The notes under the pieces were generated by a model. That model was not told the DNA's origin. It saw only the letters and a list, made by a program, of their open reading frames with translations, and ran no database searches. Shown here piece by piece: positions 1 to 4,615 of a stretch of 5,190 nucleotides of DNA. Position 1 is the stretch's first letter; each line of letters begins with the position of its first letter. Position numbers and translations under genes: made by a program. The stretch spans positions 1-5,190 of the forward strand of contig CAZKZS010000359.1 in the NCBI GenBank assembly GCA_964557285.1, in the 5' to 3' direction. This DNA comes from SB15 sp964557285. Its GTDB lineage: Bacteria; Chloroflexota; Anaerolineae; Aggregatilineales; J027.

Positions 1-2
1 CC

Positions 3-446
3 AGACTTCGTATGGCGGCAGACTACGCTAACTTGGAAAAACGCATTCAAGAAGAACGAATTGCGCTTCGCAGTTCGGCGACAACAGAGCTCTTAGAAAA
101 GCTTTTTCCGATAATGGATAACCTCTACCGCTCCAGTACGTACGCGCCGACGATTTCAATTGATGATGATTTCGGCAAACTTTCTGAAGAAGATTTTAAA
201 AAAATTGCTAACTATTTCAAGGGTCTGCGATTAATCGAACAGCAGCTCGAAGCGACACTGGCCGCAGCTGGGCTGGAACGTATCTCAACCAAAGGTCAGC
301 CGTTTAATCACAACCTGCACGAGGCGATTTCGTATGAAGACAGCACCGAAGTTCCAGCCGAGCATATCATCGACGAGGTCGAATCCGGCTGGCAAATCAA
401 CGGCAAGGTAATTCGCCCAGCCAAAGTCCGGGTTTCACAAGGGTGA
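3..446 (+). CDS. grpE: GrpE nucleotide-exchange factor, 3' part (5' end outside window)
   Basis: GrpE releases ADP from DnaK in the cytoplasm and so resets the Hsp70 cycle. The frame is open to the window edge. The codons before the ATG at base 12 read Arg-Leu-Arg, and with the following AADYANLEKR they match the family's LRxxADFxNxxKR helix, so this ATG is internal and the N-terminal coiled coil lies upstream. Counting from that Met, residues 1-30 are helical, LFPIMDNLYR (31-40) matches the family's LLPVLDNLER, and 71-90 is the helix before the beta domain. The C-terminal beta domain is clear: GQPFNHNLHEAI (95-106) and GWQINGKVIRPAKVRV (126-141), the GrpE signature. The usual FDP before the HEA motif reads FNH here, and the NLYR-to-GLRLI segment seems slightly long. 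TGA is the stop. The next gene starts 18 bases downstream, and dnaK follows it. Identification is near certain; only the start is unknown. Confidence 0.96.
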   Translation, partial: RLRMAADYANLEKRIQEERIALRSSATTELLEKLFPIMDNLYRSSTYAPTISIDDDFGKLSEEDFKKIANYFKGLRLIEQQLEATLAAAGLERISTKGQPFNHNLHEAISYEDSTEVPAEHIIDEVESGWQINGKVIRPAKVRVSQG

Positions 447-464
447 TATGATTAAAAAGTATTA

Positions 465-821
465 ATGAAAAATAAACAGTTGGTTGGTTTGGTAATTATG
501 CTAGCAATTTCGGCGGTGTATTGGTTCTTAGTTAGGCCCGAGTTAATTGCAAAAAATTGCTACTATCAGCCACAGAAGTTAGTAGCTAACGAAATTAAGA
601 GCAATTATCTTCCTAATAGGAAAGAGGATTGTCACAACATTCTTACTGAGAATTTGAAAACGAGTTGTATCCAGCAGGTTCCAGCCGAAGTCTCTAAGAT
701 GGAATCTCGATTTGACGCTGATGTAGGCGAGGCGATTGAATATTATGCAACTCAATCGCAAAAAGACTACATACAAGATAGCTACTATCGCTGTTTGAGA
801 TCAAAAGGAATCCACAGGTGA
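465..821 (+). CDS. Small membrane-anchored protein with four cysteines, unknown function
   Basis: I do not recognise this 118-residue protein. It begins MKNKQ, has one hydrophobic segment at about residues 6-23, then Arg24 and a polar, mostly helical remainder. This reads as a signal anchor or uncleaved signal peptide with the body outside the membrane. Cysteines lie at 32, 56, 68 and 110, an even number on the predicted outer side, so two disulfides are possible (inference). The gene sits between grpE and dnaK in the same direction, 18 bases after grpE, so it may be co-transcribed with grpE. Its base composition is visibly more AT-rich than grpE or dnaK. No good Shine-Dalgarno precedes the ATG at 465: the nearest GGTGAT (442-447) is 17 bases away, and a five-codon ATG reading frame (448-465) overlaps the start by one base. 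No other start gives the full hydrophobic segment. It could be lineage-specific with no chaperone role. Confidence 0.8.
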   Translation: MKNKQLVGLVIMLAISAVYWFLVRPELIAKNCYYQPQKLVANEIKSNYLPNRKEDCHNILTENLKTSCIQQVPAEVSKMESRFDADVGEAIEYYATQSQKDYIQDSYYRCLRSKGIHR

Positions 822-825
822 TCCA

Positions 826-853
826 TTGACAAATGTAAAGGAAACTTTACAAT
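826..853 (+). promoter_or_regulatory. Sigma70-type promoter upstream of dnaK
   Basis: TTGACA (826-831, perfect -35) is followed after 16 bases by TACAAT (848-853, five of six matches to TATAAT). It starts just after the stop of the preceding gene. The predicted start of transcription near 860 gives dnaK a leader of about 105 bases. This is the best promoter-like sequence in the dnaK upstream region, and it suggests dnaK can be transcribed separately from grpE. Confidence 0.7.
834..851. promoter_or_regulatory. Perfect inverted repeat in the dnaK promoter, candidate operator
   Basis: TGTAAAG (834-840), a GAAA spacer, and CTTTACA (845-851) form a perfect 7+7 palindrome. It fills most of the -35/-10 spacer and overlaps the -10 box, where a dimeric repressor would block RNA polymerase. 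It resembles neither CIRCE (TTAGCACTC-N9-GAGTGCTAA, the HrcA site) nor HAIR (CTTGAGT-N7-ACTCAAG, the HspR site). The regulator is unknown. The arms could also fold as an RNA hairpin, but the predicted transcript starts after them, so a DNA site is more likely. Confidence 0.5.
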
Positions 854-892
854 TTTTTTGTAATGCAAAATCTAACGGAGGAATTATATTTC

Positions 893-909
893 ACTAATCT
901 TCGATTAGT
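893..909 (+). promoter_or_regulatory. Hairpin in the dnaK leader
   Basis: ACTAATC (893-899) and GATTAGT (903-909) are perfect complements around a TTC loop. No T-run follows, so this is not a terminator. It lies in the predicted leader between an orphan GGAGG (877-881) and the dnaK ribosome site. GGAG (877-880) could also pair with CTCC at 916-919 or 921-924, enclosing the hairpin. A role in translation or mRNA stability is only a possibility. Confidence 0.35.
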
Positions 910-933
910 TCGTAACTCCACTCCAGGGCAAAC

Positions 934-939
934 TATAAT
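934..939 (+). promoter_or_regulatory. Possible second dnaK promoter, -10 box only
   Basis: A perfect TATAAT lies 25 bases before the dnaK ATG, but no good -35 is found 16-18 bases upstream (CGTAAC at 17) and there is no TG extension. It could be a proximal or activator-dependent promoter. It could equally be a chance match in an A/T-rich stretch. Confidence 0.25.
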
Positions 940-948
940 AATTTAAGA

Positions 949-954
949 AAGGAA
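949..954 (+). promoter_or_regulatory. dnaK ribosome binding site
   Basis: AAGGAA ends 10 bases before the ATG at 965, within a purine-rich run (946-957). It supports that start, as does the protein beginning MGKIIGIDLGTTNS exactly where the Hsp70 family begins. A stronger GGAGG at 877-881 is too far away to serve this start. Confidence 0.7.
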
Positions 955-964
955 AAGTGTCATT

Positions 965-2845
965 ATGGGTAAAATAATTGGTATCGACTTAGGAACTACT
1001 AACTCAGCTGCGGCTGTAATGGAAGGCGGTAAAGCCAAAATGATCCCAACCGCCGAAGGTGGCAATTTAGTGCCCTCGATTGTTGCGATAAATAAAAAAG
1101 GCGAACGTCTGGTTGGTCAGCTTGCCAAACGTCAGTCGGTTACGAATCCGGAGAACACCATTTATTCAGTTAAGAGATTAATTGGACGCAAGTTCGAAGA
1201 CGACGAAGTGCAGCGTGACATTAAACTTATGCCGTACAAAATCGTTAAATCTGACAGCGCCGTCAAAGTGAAAATGGGCGACAAAGATTACTCGCCACAA
1301 GAAGTTTCCTCGATGATTTTGGCTAAGATTAAGGCTGACGCCGAAAGTTATCTCGGCGAAAAAGTCGACGGCGCGGTTGTTACCGTTCCGGCTTATTTCA
1401 ACGACTCGCAGCGCCAAGCGACTAAAGACGCCGGTACAATTGCTGGTTTAGAAGTTAAGCGAATCATTAACGAGCCAACTGCGGCCGCACTAGCCTACGG
1501 GCTCGGTAAAGAAACTAAAAAAGATCAGAAAATCGCGATTTATGACTTCGGTGGCGGTACGTTTGATATCACTATTATCGAAGTCGGCGAAACCGACGGC
1601 GAGTCGAGCTTCGAAGTACTTTCCACTAACGGCGACACCCACCTCGGCGGAGACGATGTCGATCTAAAAGTTATGGACTGGGTTGTTGAAGAATTCAACA
1701 AATCCGAAGGTATGGATCTCCGCGGCGATGCGATGGCGATGCAACGGATTAAAGAGGCGGTTGAAAAAGCCAAGATCGAACTCTCAACCACACAGGAAGC
1801 TGAGATTAATCTGCCGTTTATCGCAGCCGACGCCGACGGTCCAAAAAACTTAGTCACCACCCTTACTCGTGCCAAACTCGAACAGTTAACTGGCGAACTT
1901 ATTAAAAAGACCGTCACCATTTGCGAATCAGCGATTAAAGACGCCAAACTTTCCAAGAGCGATATCGACGAAGTTATTTTAGTTGGTGGTATGACCCGAA
2001 TGCCGTTAATTCAAGAAACGGTTAAAGAAGTATTTGGCAAAGAGCCGTCAAAGGGCGTTAACCCAGACGAAGCGGTTGCGCTCGGCGCCGCGCTTCAAGC
2101 AGGTGTTCTGTCGGGCGAAGTGAAAGATATTCTGTTACTCGATGTAACGCCGCTCACGCTCGGTCTTGAAACGCTCGGTGGTGTAATGACGCCGTTAATT
2201 GCTCGCAACACTACTATTCCAGCCTCGAAAACCGAAACGTTCTCAACCGCAGCTGACAACCAAACCTCAGTTGAGATCCACGTTTTACAAGGTGAGCGAC
2301 CGATGGCCAGCGACAACCGAACGCTCGGAAAGTTCCATCTCGATGGTATTCCAACCGCGCCGCGCGGCGTTCCGCAGATCGAAGTCACTTTTGATATCGA
2401 CGCCAACGGAATTCTAAACGTTTCGGCCAAGGACAAAGCTACTAGCAAAGAGCAAAAGATTACCATCACTTCTTCAAGCGGACTATCTGACGACGAGATC
2501 GAAAAGATGAAGGCCGAAGCCGAAAAGCACGCAGACGAAGACAAAAAGAAAAAAGAGCTCGTCGAACAGCGCAATATGGCCGAAGCCCTAATACACACCG
2601 CCGAGAAATCTCTCAAAGACGCTGGCGATAAAGTAAAACCAGAAGATAAGCGCGAAGTTGAAGACGCGATCACCGCTACTCGCGCCGCACTCGGTGGTGA
2701 CGACGTCGAAAAAGTTAAAGCCGAAGCCGAAAAACTTTCCGCAGCTATGCAAAAAGTCGGCCAAGCGATGTACGAACAACCGGCAGAACCACAATCTTCA
2801 GAAGGCGAAGAAAAGTCAGAAGAACCAAAAGAAGAAACGAAATAA
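965..2845 (+). CDS. dnaK: Hsp70 molecular chaperone DnaK
   Basis: DnaK is a cytoplasmic ATP-driven chaperone that binds exposed hydrophobic peptides, working with DnaJ and GrpE. The protein is 626 residues, complete and close to the family's usual length. Nucleotide-binding domain, 1-385: phosphate-1 loop IGIDLGTTNS (5-14), Lys70, NEPTAAALAYG (169-179), phosphate-2 DFGGGTFD (194-201) with Thr199 at the known autophosphorylation position, and the adenosine motif ILVGGMTRMP (338-347). The linker VKDILLLDV is 386-394. The peptide-binding beta domain follows to about 505, the helical lid to about 602, then an acidic Glu/Lys-rich tail. The nucleotide domain is the long form with the EVQRDIKLMP stretch, as in E. 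coli rather than the shorter low-GC Gram-positive form. The tail lacks an EEVD-like end, as is normal in bacteria. No dnaJ follows: the next gene converges from the other strand. The promoter-palindrome region 826-853 is the likely control point. Confidence 0.99.
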   Translation: MGKIIGIDLGTTNSAAAVMEGGKAKMIPTAEGGNLVPSIVAINKKGERLVGQLAKRQSVTNPENTIYSVKRLIGRKFEDDEVQRDIKLMPYKIVKSDSAVKVKMGDKDYSPQEVSSMILAKIKADAESYLGEKVDGAVVTVPAYFNDSQRQATKDAGTIAGLEVKRIINEPTAAALAYGLGKETKKDQKIAIYDFGGGTFDITIIEVGETDGESSFEVLSTNGDTHLGGDDVDLKVMDWVVEEFNKSEGMDLRGDAMAMQRIKEAVEKAKIELSTTQEAEINLPFIAADADGPKNLVTTLTRAKLEQLTGELIKKTVTICESAIKDAKLSKSDIDEVILVGGMTRMPLIQETVKEVFGKEPSKGVNPDEAVALGAALQAGVLSGEVKDILLLDVTPLTLGLETLGGVMTPLIARNTTIPASKTETFSTAADNQTSVEIHVLQGERPMASDNRTLGKFHLDGIPTAPRGVPQIEVTFDIDANGILNVSAKDKATSKEQKITITSSSGLSDDEIEKMKAEAEKHADEDKKKKELVEQRNMAEALIHTAEKSLKDAGDKVKPEDKREVEDAITATRAALGGDDVEKVKAEAEKLSAAMQKVGQAMYEQPAEPQSSEGEEKSEEPKEETK

Positions 2846-2879
2846 AAAAAGCTCGGTTGGAACGAATCCAAACCGAGCC
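2841..2879 (-). terminator. Intrinsic terminator of the - strand gene 2887-3519 (repeat copy 1)
   Basis: The stem pairs 2851-2858 (GCTCGGTT) with 2871-2878 (AACCGAGC), is extended by GGA/TCC across a one-base bulge, and has a five-base loop. Seven A's on the + strand (2844-2850) become a seven-U tract when read from the - strand, so it terminates leftward transcription eight bases after the - strand stop codon. The tract covers the TAA of dnaK, so the two 3' ends overlap. On the + strand no T-run follows the stem, so as a dnaK terminator it would be weak. Confidence 0.85.
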
Positions 2880-2886
2880 GGAGGAG

Positions 2887-3519
2887 CTAGAAGTTCTCCA
2901 ATGCGGCGAAGTACGAAGCGAAGTGTGCCCGCAGCTGTCCGATAGTCTCGACCTCCATTGGGATTGGGATGCGCATATGGCAACCCCGGCAAACCAGAGC
3001 GTTGTGAGTTGGCGAAATCAGTTTTAGGTCGACGTACGACCTGCAAATCCCGTGAGTGATCCGGCCGGAATTGGCAAGCCTCGTTTCTTCACCGTCGTGC
3101 TTGTAGTTCTGCGAAAAGGTTTCGCTAATCATCTCACCGAGCGTTGAAACGACCACCGGCTTAAAAGGTCCAACGTGCGAAGTAACCTCGTTATTGAGAT
3201 AGCTCAGCGCCTCCTCTCGGCCGGGATGTTTGAGTAGCCCGGCAGCCCTGCGCCAAAGCATCTCTAGATAGCAAGATGGTTCGGAATTCTCATCTATTCC
3301 GAGAACGCGGAGCTCGCTCAGGGGGTTGGCGACGAAACTTCGAGATTCGTCGACGTCGAGGATCTCACGTCCGTAGACTTTCCCGTTCTCAAGACTGACG
3401 ATCTCATAGCCGGCCATTTCGACGATTCGTCGGGTGATTGCCTGTCGCTCTTCTTGCGACTCAATTTTGCCTTCAATGACGTCGAGGAAATTCTCAAATT
3501 CTAAAATTGCAACTGACAT
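2887..3519 (-). CDS. Hypothetical protein with a zinc-site-like HxxC...CxxC C-terminal region
   Basis: I do not recognise this 210-residue protein. The start is well supported: on the - strand GGAGG (3527-3531) lies seven bases before ATG, with a matching promoter behind it. Residues 1-45 look helical and charged (FENFLDVIEGKIESQEERQ), about 50-135 are mixed, and no signal peptide or membrane segment is seen. The C-terminal part holds HGIC (156-159) and CRGCH (177-181), an HxxC / CxxC pair about 17 residues apart. That could bind one zinc ion in a ribbon or knuckle (inference); a further Cys at 83 is isolated. The segment THNALVCRGCHMRIPIP has the feel of a conserved terminal domain, but I cannot name it. 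It converges on dnaK and ends in its own terminator. It follows 3620-4258 on the same strand but is separated from it by a terminator and a promoter, so independent expression is likely. Possible roles include nucleic-acid or protein binding. Confidence 0.85.
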   Translation of the reverse strand: MSVAILEFENFLDVIEGKIESQEERQAITRRIVEMAGYEIVSLENGKVYGREILDVDESRSFVANPLSELRVLGIDENSEPSCYLEMLWRRAAGLLKHPGREEALSYLNNEVTSHVGPFKPVVVSTLGEMISETFSQNYKHDGEETRLANSGRITHGICRSYVDLKLISPTHNALVCRGCHMRIPIPMEVETIGQLRAHFASYFAALENF

Positions 3520-3526
3520 TTTCTTA

Positions 3527-3531
3527 CCTCC
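3527..3531 (-). promoter_or_regulatory. Strong ribosome binding site that fixes the start of 2887-3519
   Basis: CCTCC on the + strand is GGAGG on the - strand, seven bases before the ATG (3517-3519). It is the best-placed Shine-Dalgarno in the window and shows that this genome uses canonical sites for at least some genes. Confidence 0.85.
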
Positions 3532-3546
3532 AATAGGTGTGCTGCA

Positions 3547-3575
3547 ATATTACGTAAATTGCCCGCGAGATTCAA
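3547..3575 (-). promoter_or_regulatory. Sigma70-type promoter for 2887-3519
   Basis: Read on the - strand, TTGAAT (3570-3575) is followed after exactly 17 bases by TAATAT (3547-3552), close to TTGACA and TATAAT. Predicted transcription begins near 3540, giving a leader of about 20 bases that includes the GGAGG. The -35 box lies only six bases beyond the end of the upstream gene's terminator repeat (3582-3620), a compact terminator-then-promoter junction. Confidence 0.65.
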
Positions 3576-3581
3576 TGAGTG

Positions 3582-3620
3582 AATAAAAAAAGCTCGGTTG
3601 GAACAAGTCCAAACCGAGCC
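3582..3620 (-). terminator. Intrinsic terminator of the - strand gene 3620-4258 (repeat copy 2)
   Basis: The stem pairs 3592-3599 with 3612-3619 and is extended by GGA/TCC with a one-base bulge. Seven A's (3585-3591) give a seven-U tract in the leftward transcript. The outermost base of the repeat is the last base of the TAG stop codon. It matches 2841-2879 at 37 of 39 positions; the only differences (2864/3605 and 2866/3607) lie in the loop, so the stem and U-tract are fully kept. Confidence 0.85.
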
Positions 3621-4258
3621 TAAGAATCTAACGACTCGACCCAACGTTGCCATGGGATCAAGTTCTCTACCGGAACGTTAAGTAGCGAGTCGTGGGCGAT
3701 GCGTCCCCAACCAACTTTAACCGCCAACTCAACAGCCAGCTCTCCAGCGTAGTTATGCAGCCAGTCTTGATCGCGTGGTGGCGGAAGCTTTTTAAGCATA
3801 TAGATCGGTTTGCCGATCTTTTTTGCATGCGCAATCTCCGTTTCACATCCTAAGGCTCCTTCGTAGCCCGGCGCCACAATCACTTGATCGCAAGCCGCCA
3901 AAAGTCCGTTGTAGAATACGTCGAACTTAATACTAAACTCACGTGGATCGTCTGGGTTAAAATCAGCGTGAAACCAGAGCTGGTTAAACCCGTAGGTGTT
4001 CGAAAAGACCGTTAGATTAACCAGTAGATCCGACAGCGAAAAGATGTTGGTCATGCGTTCGATCGGCGTACTGCCGTTCAAACGATGACAAACGAACGTA
4101 ACGCTGCGTCCGGACTGTTTCATTCTTTCGATTTCCCCAACGGCTAAGTCGAGCATTCTTTTGTAATATGCGGTGGCGCTGCCACCGCGGTACTCTGCGA
4201 GTAGCGAAGTGATAGTTTCCACAACCAAAGATTCTATAGATTTATGGGTAAAAATCAA
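3620..4258 (-). CDS. Predicted nucleoside 2-deoxyribosyltransferase/DUF4406-like protein
   Basis: The 212-residue protein has a segment typical of the nucleoside 2-deoxyribosyltransferase superfamily, which includes nucleotide N-glycosidases and DUF4406: CDQVIVAPGYEGALG (123-137), then ETEIAHAKKIGKPIYML (139-155). That is a hydrophobic strand, a Gly-rich turn, and an ExxxA helix ending in GKP. In that family a Glu at the position of Glu141 attacks the glycosidic bond, but the usual Ser of the SxG turn seems to be Ala135. An earlier strand, SVTFVCHRLNG (52-62), could be the first beta strand of the fold. The N-terminal 45 residues are helical with no signal peptide, so a cytoplasmic protein is likely. 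The start is TTG (4256-4258), preceded after three bases by GGTGAG; an in-frame TAG at 4271-4273 limits extension. Met35 would be an alternative start, giving 178 residues and keeping the motif. The substrate is unknown. It is divergent from 4341-4553. Confidence 0.8.
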   Translation of the reverse strand: MIFTHKSIESLVVETITSLLAEYRGGSATAYYKRMLDLAVGEIERMKQSGRSVTFVCHRLNGSTPIERMTNIFSLSDLLVNLTVFSNTYGFNQLWFHADFNPDDPREFSIKFDVFYNGLLAACDQVIVAPGYEGALGCETEIAHAKKIGKPIYMLKKLPPPRDQDWLHNYAGELAVELAVKVGWGRIAHDSLLNVPVENLIPWQRWVESLDS

Positions 4259-4261
4259 TAA

Positions 4262-4267
4262 CTCACC
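4262..4267 (-). promoter_or_regulatory. Candidate ribosome binding site for the TTG start of 3620-4258
   Basis: GGTGAG on the - strand lies three bases before the TTG. GGTGA pairs with the part of the 16S tail (complement AGGAGGTGATC) that lies closer to the start codon than the usual GGAGG register, so the short spacing is acceptable. It favours TTG at 4258 over the internal ATG of codon 35, which has only a weak AAAAGA before it. Confidence 0.5.
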
Positions 4268-4288
4268 ACACTATTTTGGAATGTTTGG

Positions 4289-4315
4289 TTAACAATTTTC
4301 GACTAGACATATCAT
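4289..4315 (+). promoter_or_regulatory. Possible promoter for the small gene 4341-4553
   Basis: TTAACA (4289-4294) and TATCAT (4310-4315) each match the sigma70 consensus at five of six positions, but the spacer is only 15 bases, shorter than optimal. Predicted transcription would begin near 4322, about 19 bases before the TTG start. It lies in the 82-base gap between two divergent genes. Confidence 0.3.
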
Positions 4316-4340
4316 GCGGTATTTGTGATATTCATTCAGT

Positions 4341-4553
4341 TTGGACATCACTATCGAATACCAAGACCGGTGCCACCCGACGCACCGAACTCGTTACTCC
4401 GACTCGTCGCTCTACGACGAAGTTTGCGTTCTCTGCGGAGCTACCGATAATCCGTTGCTGTTTTTCGGAAGAAAATACTTCTACGGTAATTTGGTAAAAC
4501 CGTGTCCGGCGTCAGAGAAAGAACGGCAAGCGTACGACGCCGCGCGCCGCTAA
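4341..4553 (+). CDS. Small Cys/His-rich protein, putative zinc binder
   Basis: This 70-residue protein is unrecognised. Likely metal ligands are Cys11 and His15 (CHPTH), Cys29 and Cys32 (CVLC), and Cys55 (KPCP). CxxCGATDNP resembles one half of a zinc ribbon or treble clef (inference). The middle is aromatic (LFFGRKYFYGN) and the end is charged. The start is uncertain: an in-frame TGA at 4326-4328 leaves TTG at 4341 as the first usual start codon, with no visible Shine-Dalgarno and no in-frame ATG. Support for a real gene comes from its sensible composition, codons unlike the overlapping frame, and a strong intrinsic terminator five bases after the TAA. It is transcribed away from 3620-4258 and toward the M23-like gene. 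If the TTG is wrong, the alternatives are a leaderless or non-canonical start, or a frameshift joining the upstream overlapping frame. Confidence 0.6.
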   Translation: MDITIEYQDRCHPTHRTRYSDSSLYDEVCVLCGATDNPLLFFGRKYFYGNLVKPCPASEKERQAYDAARR

Positions 4554-4558
4554 CCGAC

Positions 4559-4592
4559 ACGCGAAGGCAACCCCTTCGCGTTTATTTGTTTT
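4559..4592 (+). terminator. Intrinsic terminator after 4341-4553
   Basis: CGCGAAGG (4560-4567) pairs perfectly with CCTTCGCG (4573-4580) around a CAACC loop, with an added A/T pair at 4559/4581, and is followed by the T-rich tail TTTATTTGTTTT (4581-4592). It lies five bases after the stop codon. It separates the small gene from the M23-like gene, which should therefore have its own promoter. Its sequence is unrelated to the two - strand terminators. Confidence 0.88.
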
Positions 4593-4597
4593 ACTGT

Positions 4598-4615
4598 CAT
4601 GCTGATTCAAGCATG
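4598..4615. repeat. Inverted repeat covering the start codon of the M23-like gene
   Basis: CATGCT (4598-4603) and AGCATG (4610-4615) are perfect complements around GATTCA. The second arm contains the ATG at 4613, so in RNA a six-pair hairpin would hide the start codon. It is short enough to be chance. Confidence 0.3.

Noticed and set aside
877..908. Leader peptide after GGAGG 877-881, starting at ATT 888 and ending at TAG
   Set aside because: It would need a very rare ATT start and encode only six residues; no usual start codon is within range.
822..964. CIRCE or HAIR heat-shock operator before dnaK
   Set aside because: Neither TTAGCACTC/GAGTGCTAA nor CTTGAGT/ACTCAAG is present; the only palindromes are 834-851 and 893-909.
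2095..2871. Long - strand open frame of 258 codons opposite the 3' half of dnaK
   Set aside because: It is Ser/Phe-rich, shows no family motif, lies wholly opposite a highly conserved gene, and is a mirror of dnaK codon bias. The same holds for the frames at 1540-1956 and 1178-1417.
2851..2890. Hairpin 2851-2878 as a true dnaK terminator
   Set aside because: On the + strand the stem is followed by a GC-rich stretch without T's; the U-tract is on the other strand.
3620..4258. A toxin-antitoxin or defence pair formed by the two - strand genes
   Set aside because: Each has its own terminator, the downstream one has its own promoter, and neither product shows a toxin, nuclease or defence motif, so a paired system is not supported.
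4268..4295. Promoter for the - strand gene 3620-4258 (TTGTTA-N16-TAGTGT)
   Set aside because: The -10 matches only three of six positions, and the predicted start of transcription would fall on or past the ribosome site. An extended -10 reading at TATGTC further upstream is equally weak.
4276..4497. Open + strand frame of 73 codons beginning at TTG 4276
   Set aside because: It overlaps 4341-4553 in another frame and translates to a Thr/Ser/Arg-rich sequence typical of a shadow. The terminator sits right after the other frame's stop. A frameshift joining the two was considered but nothing supports it.
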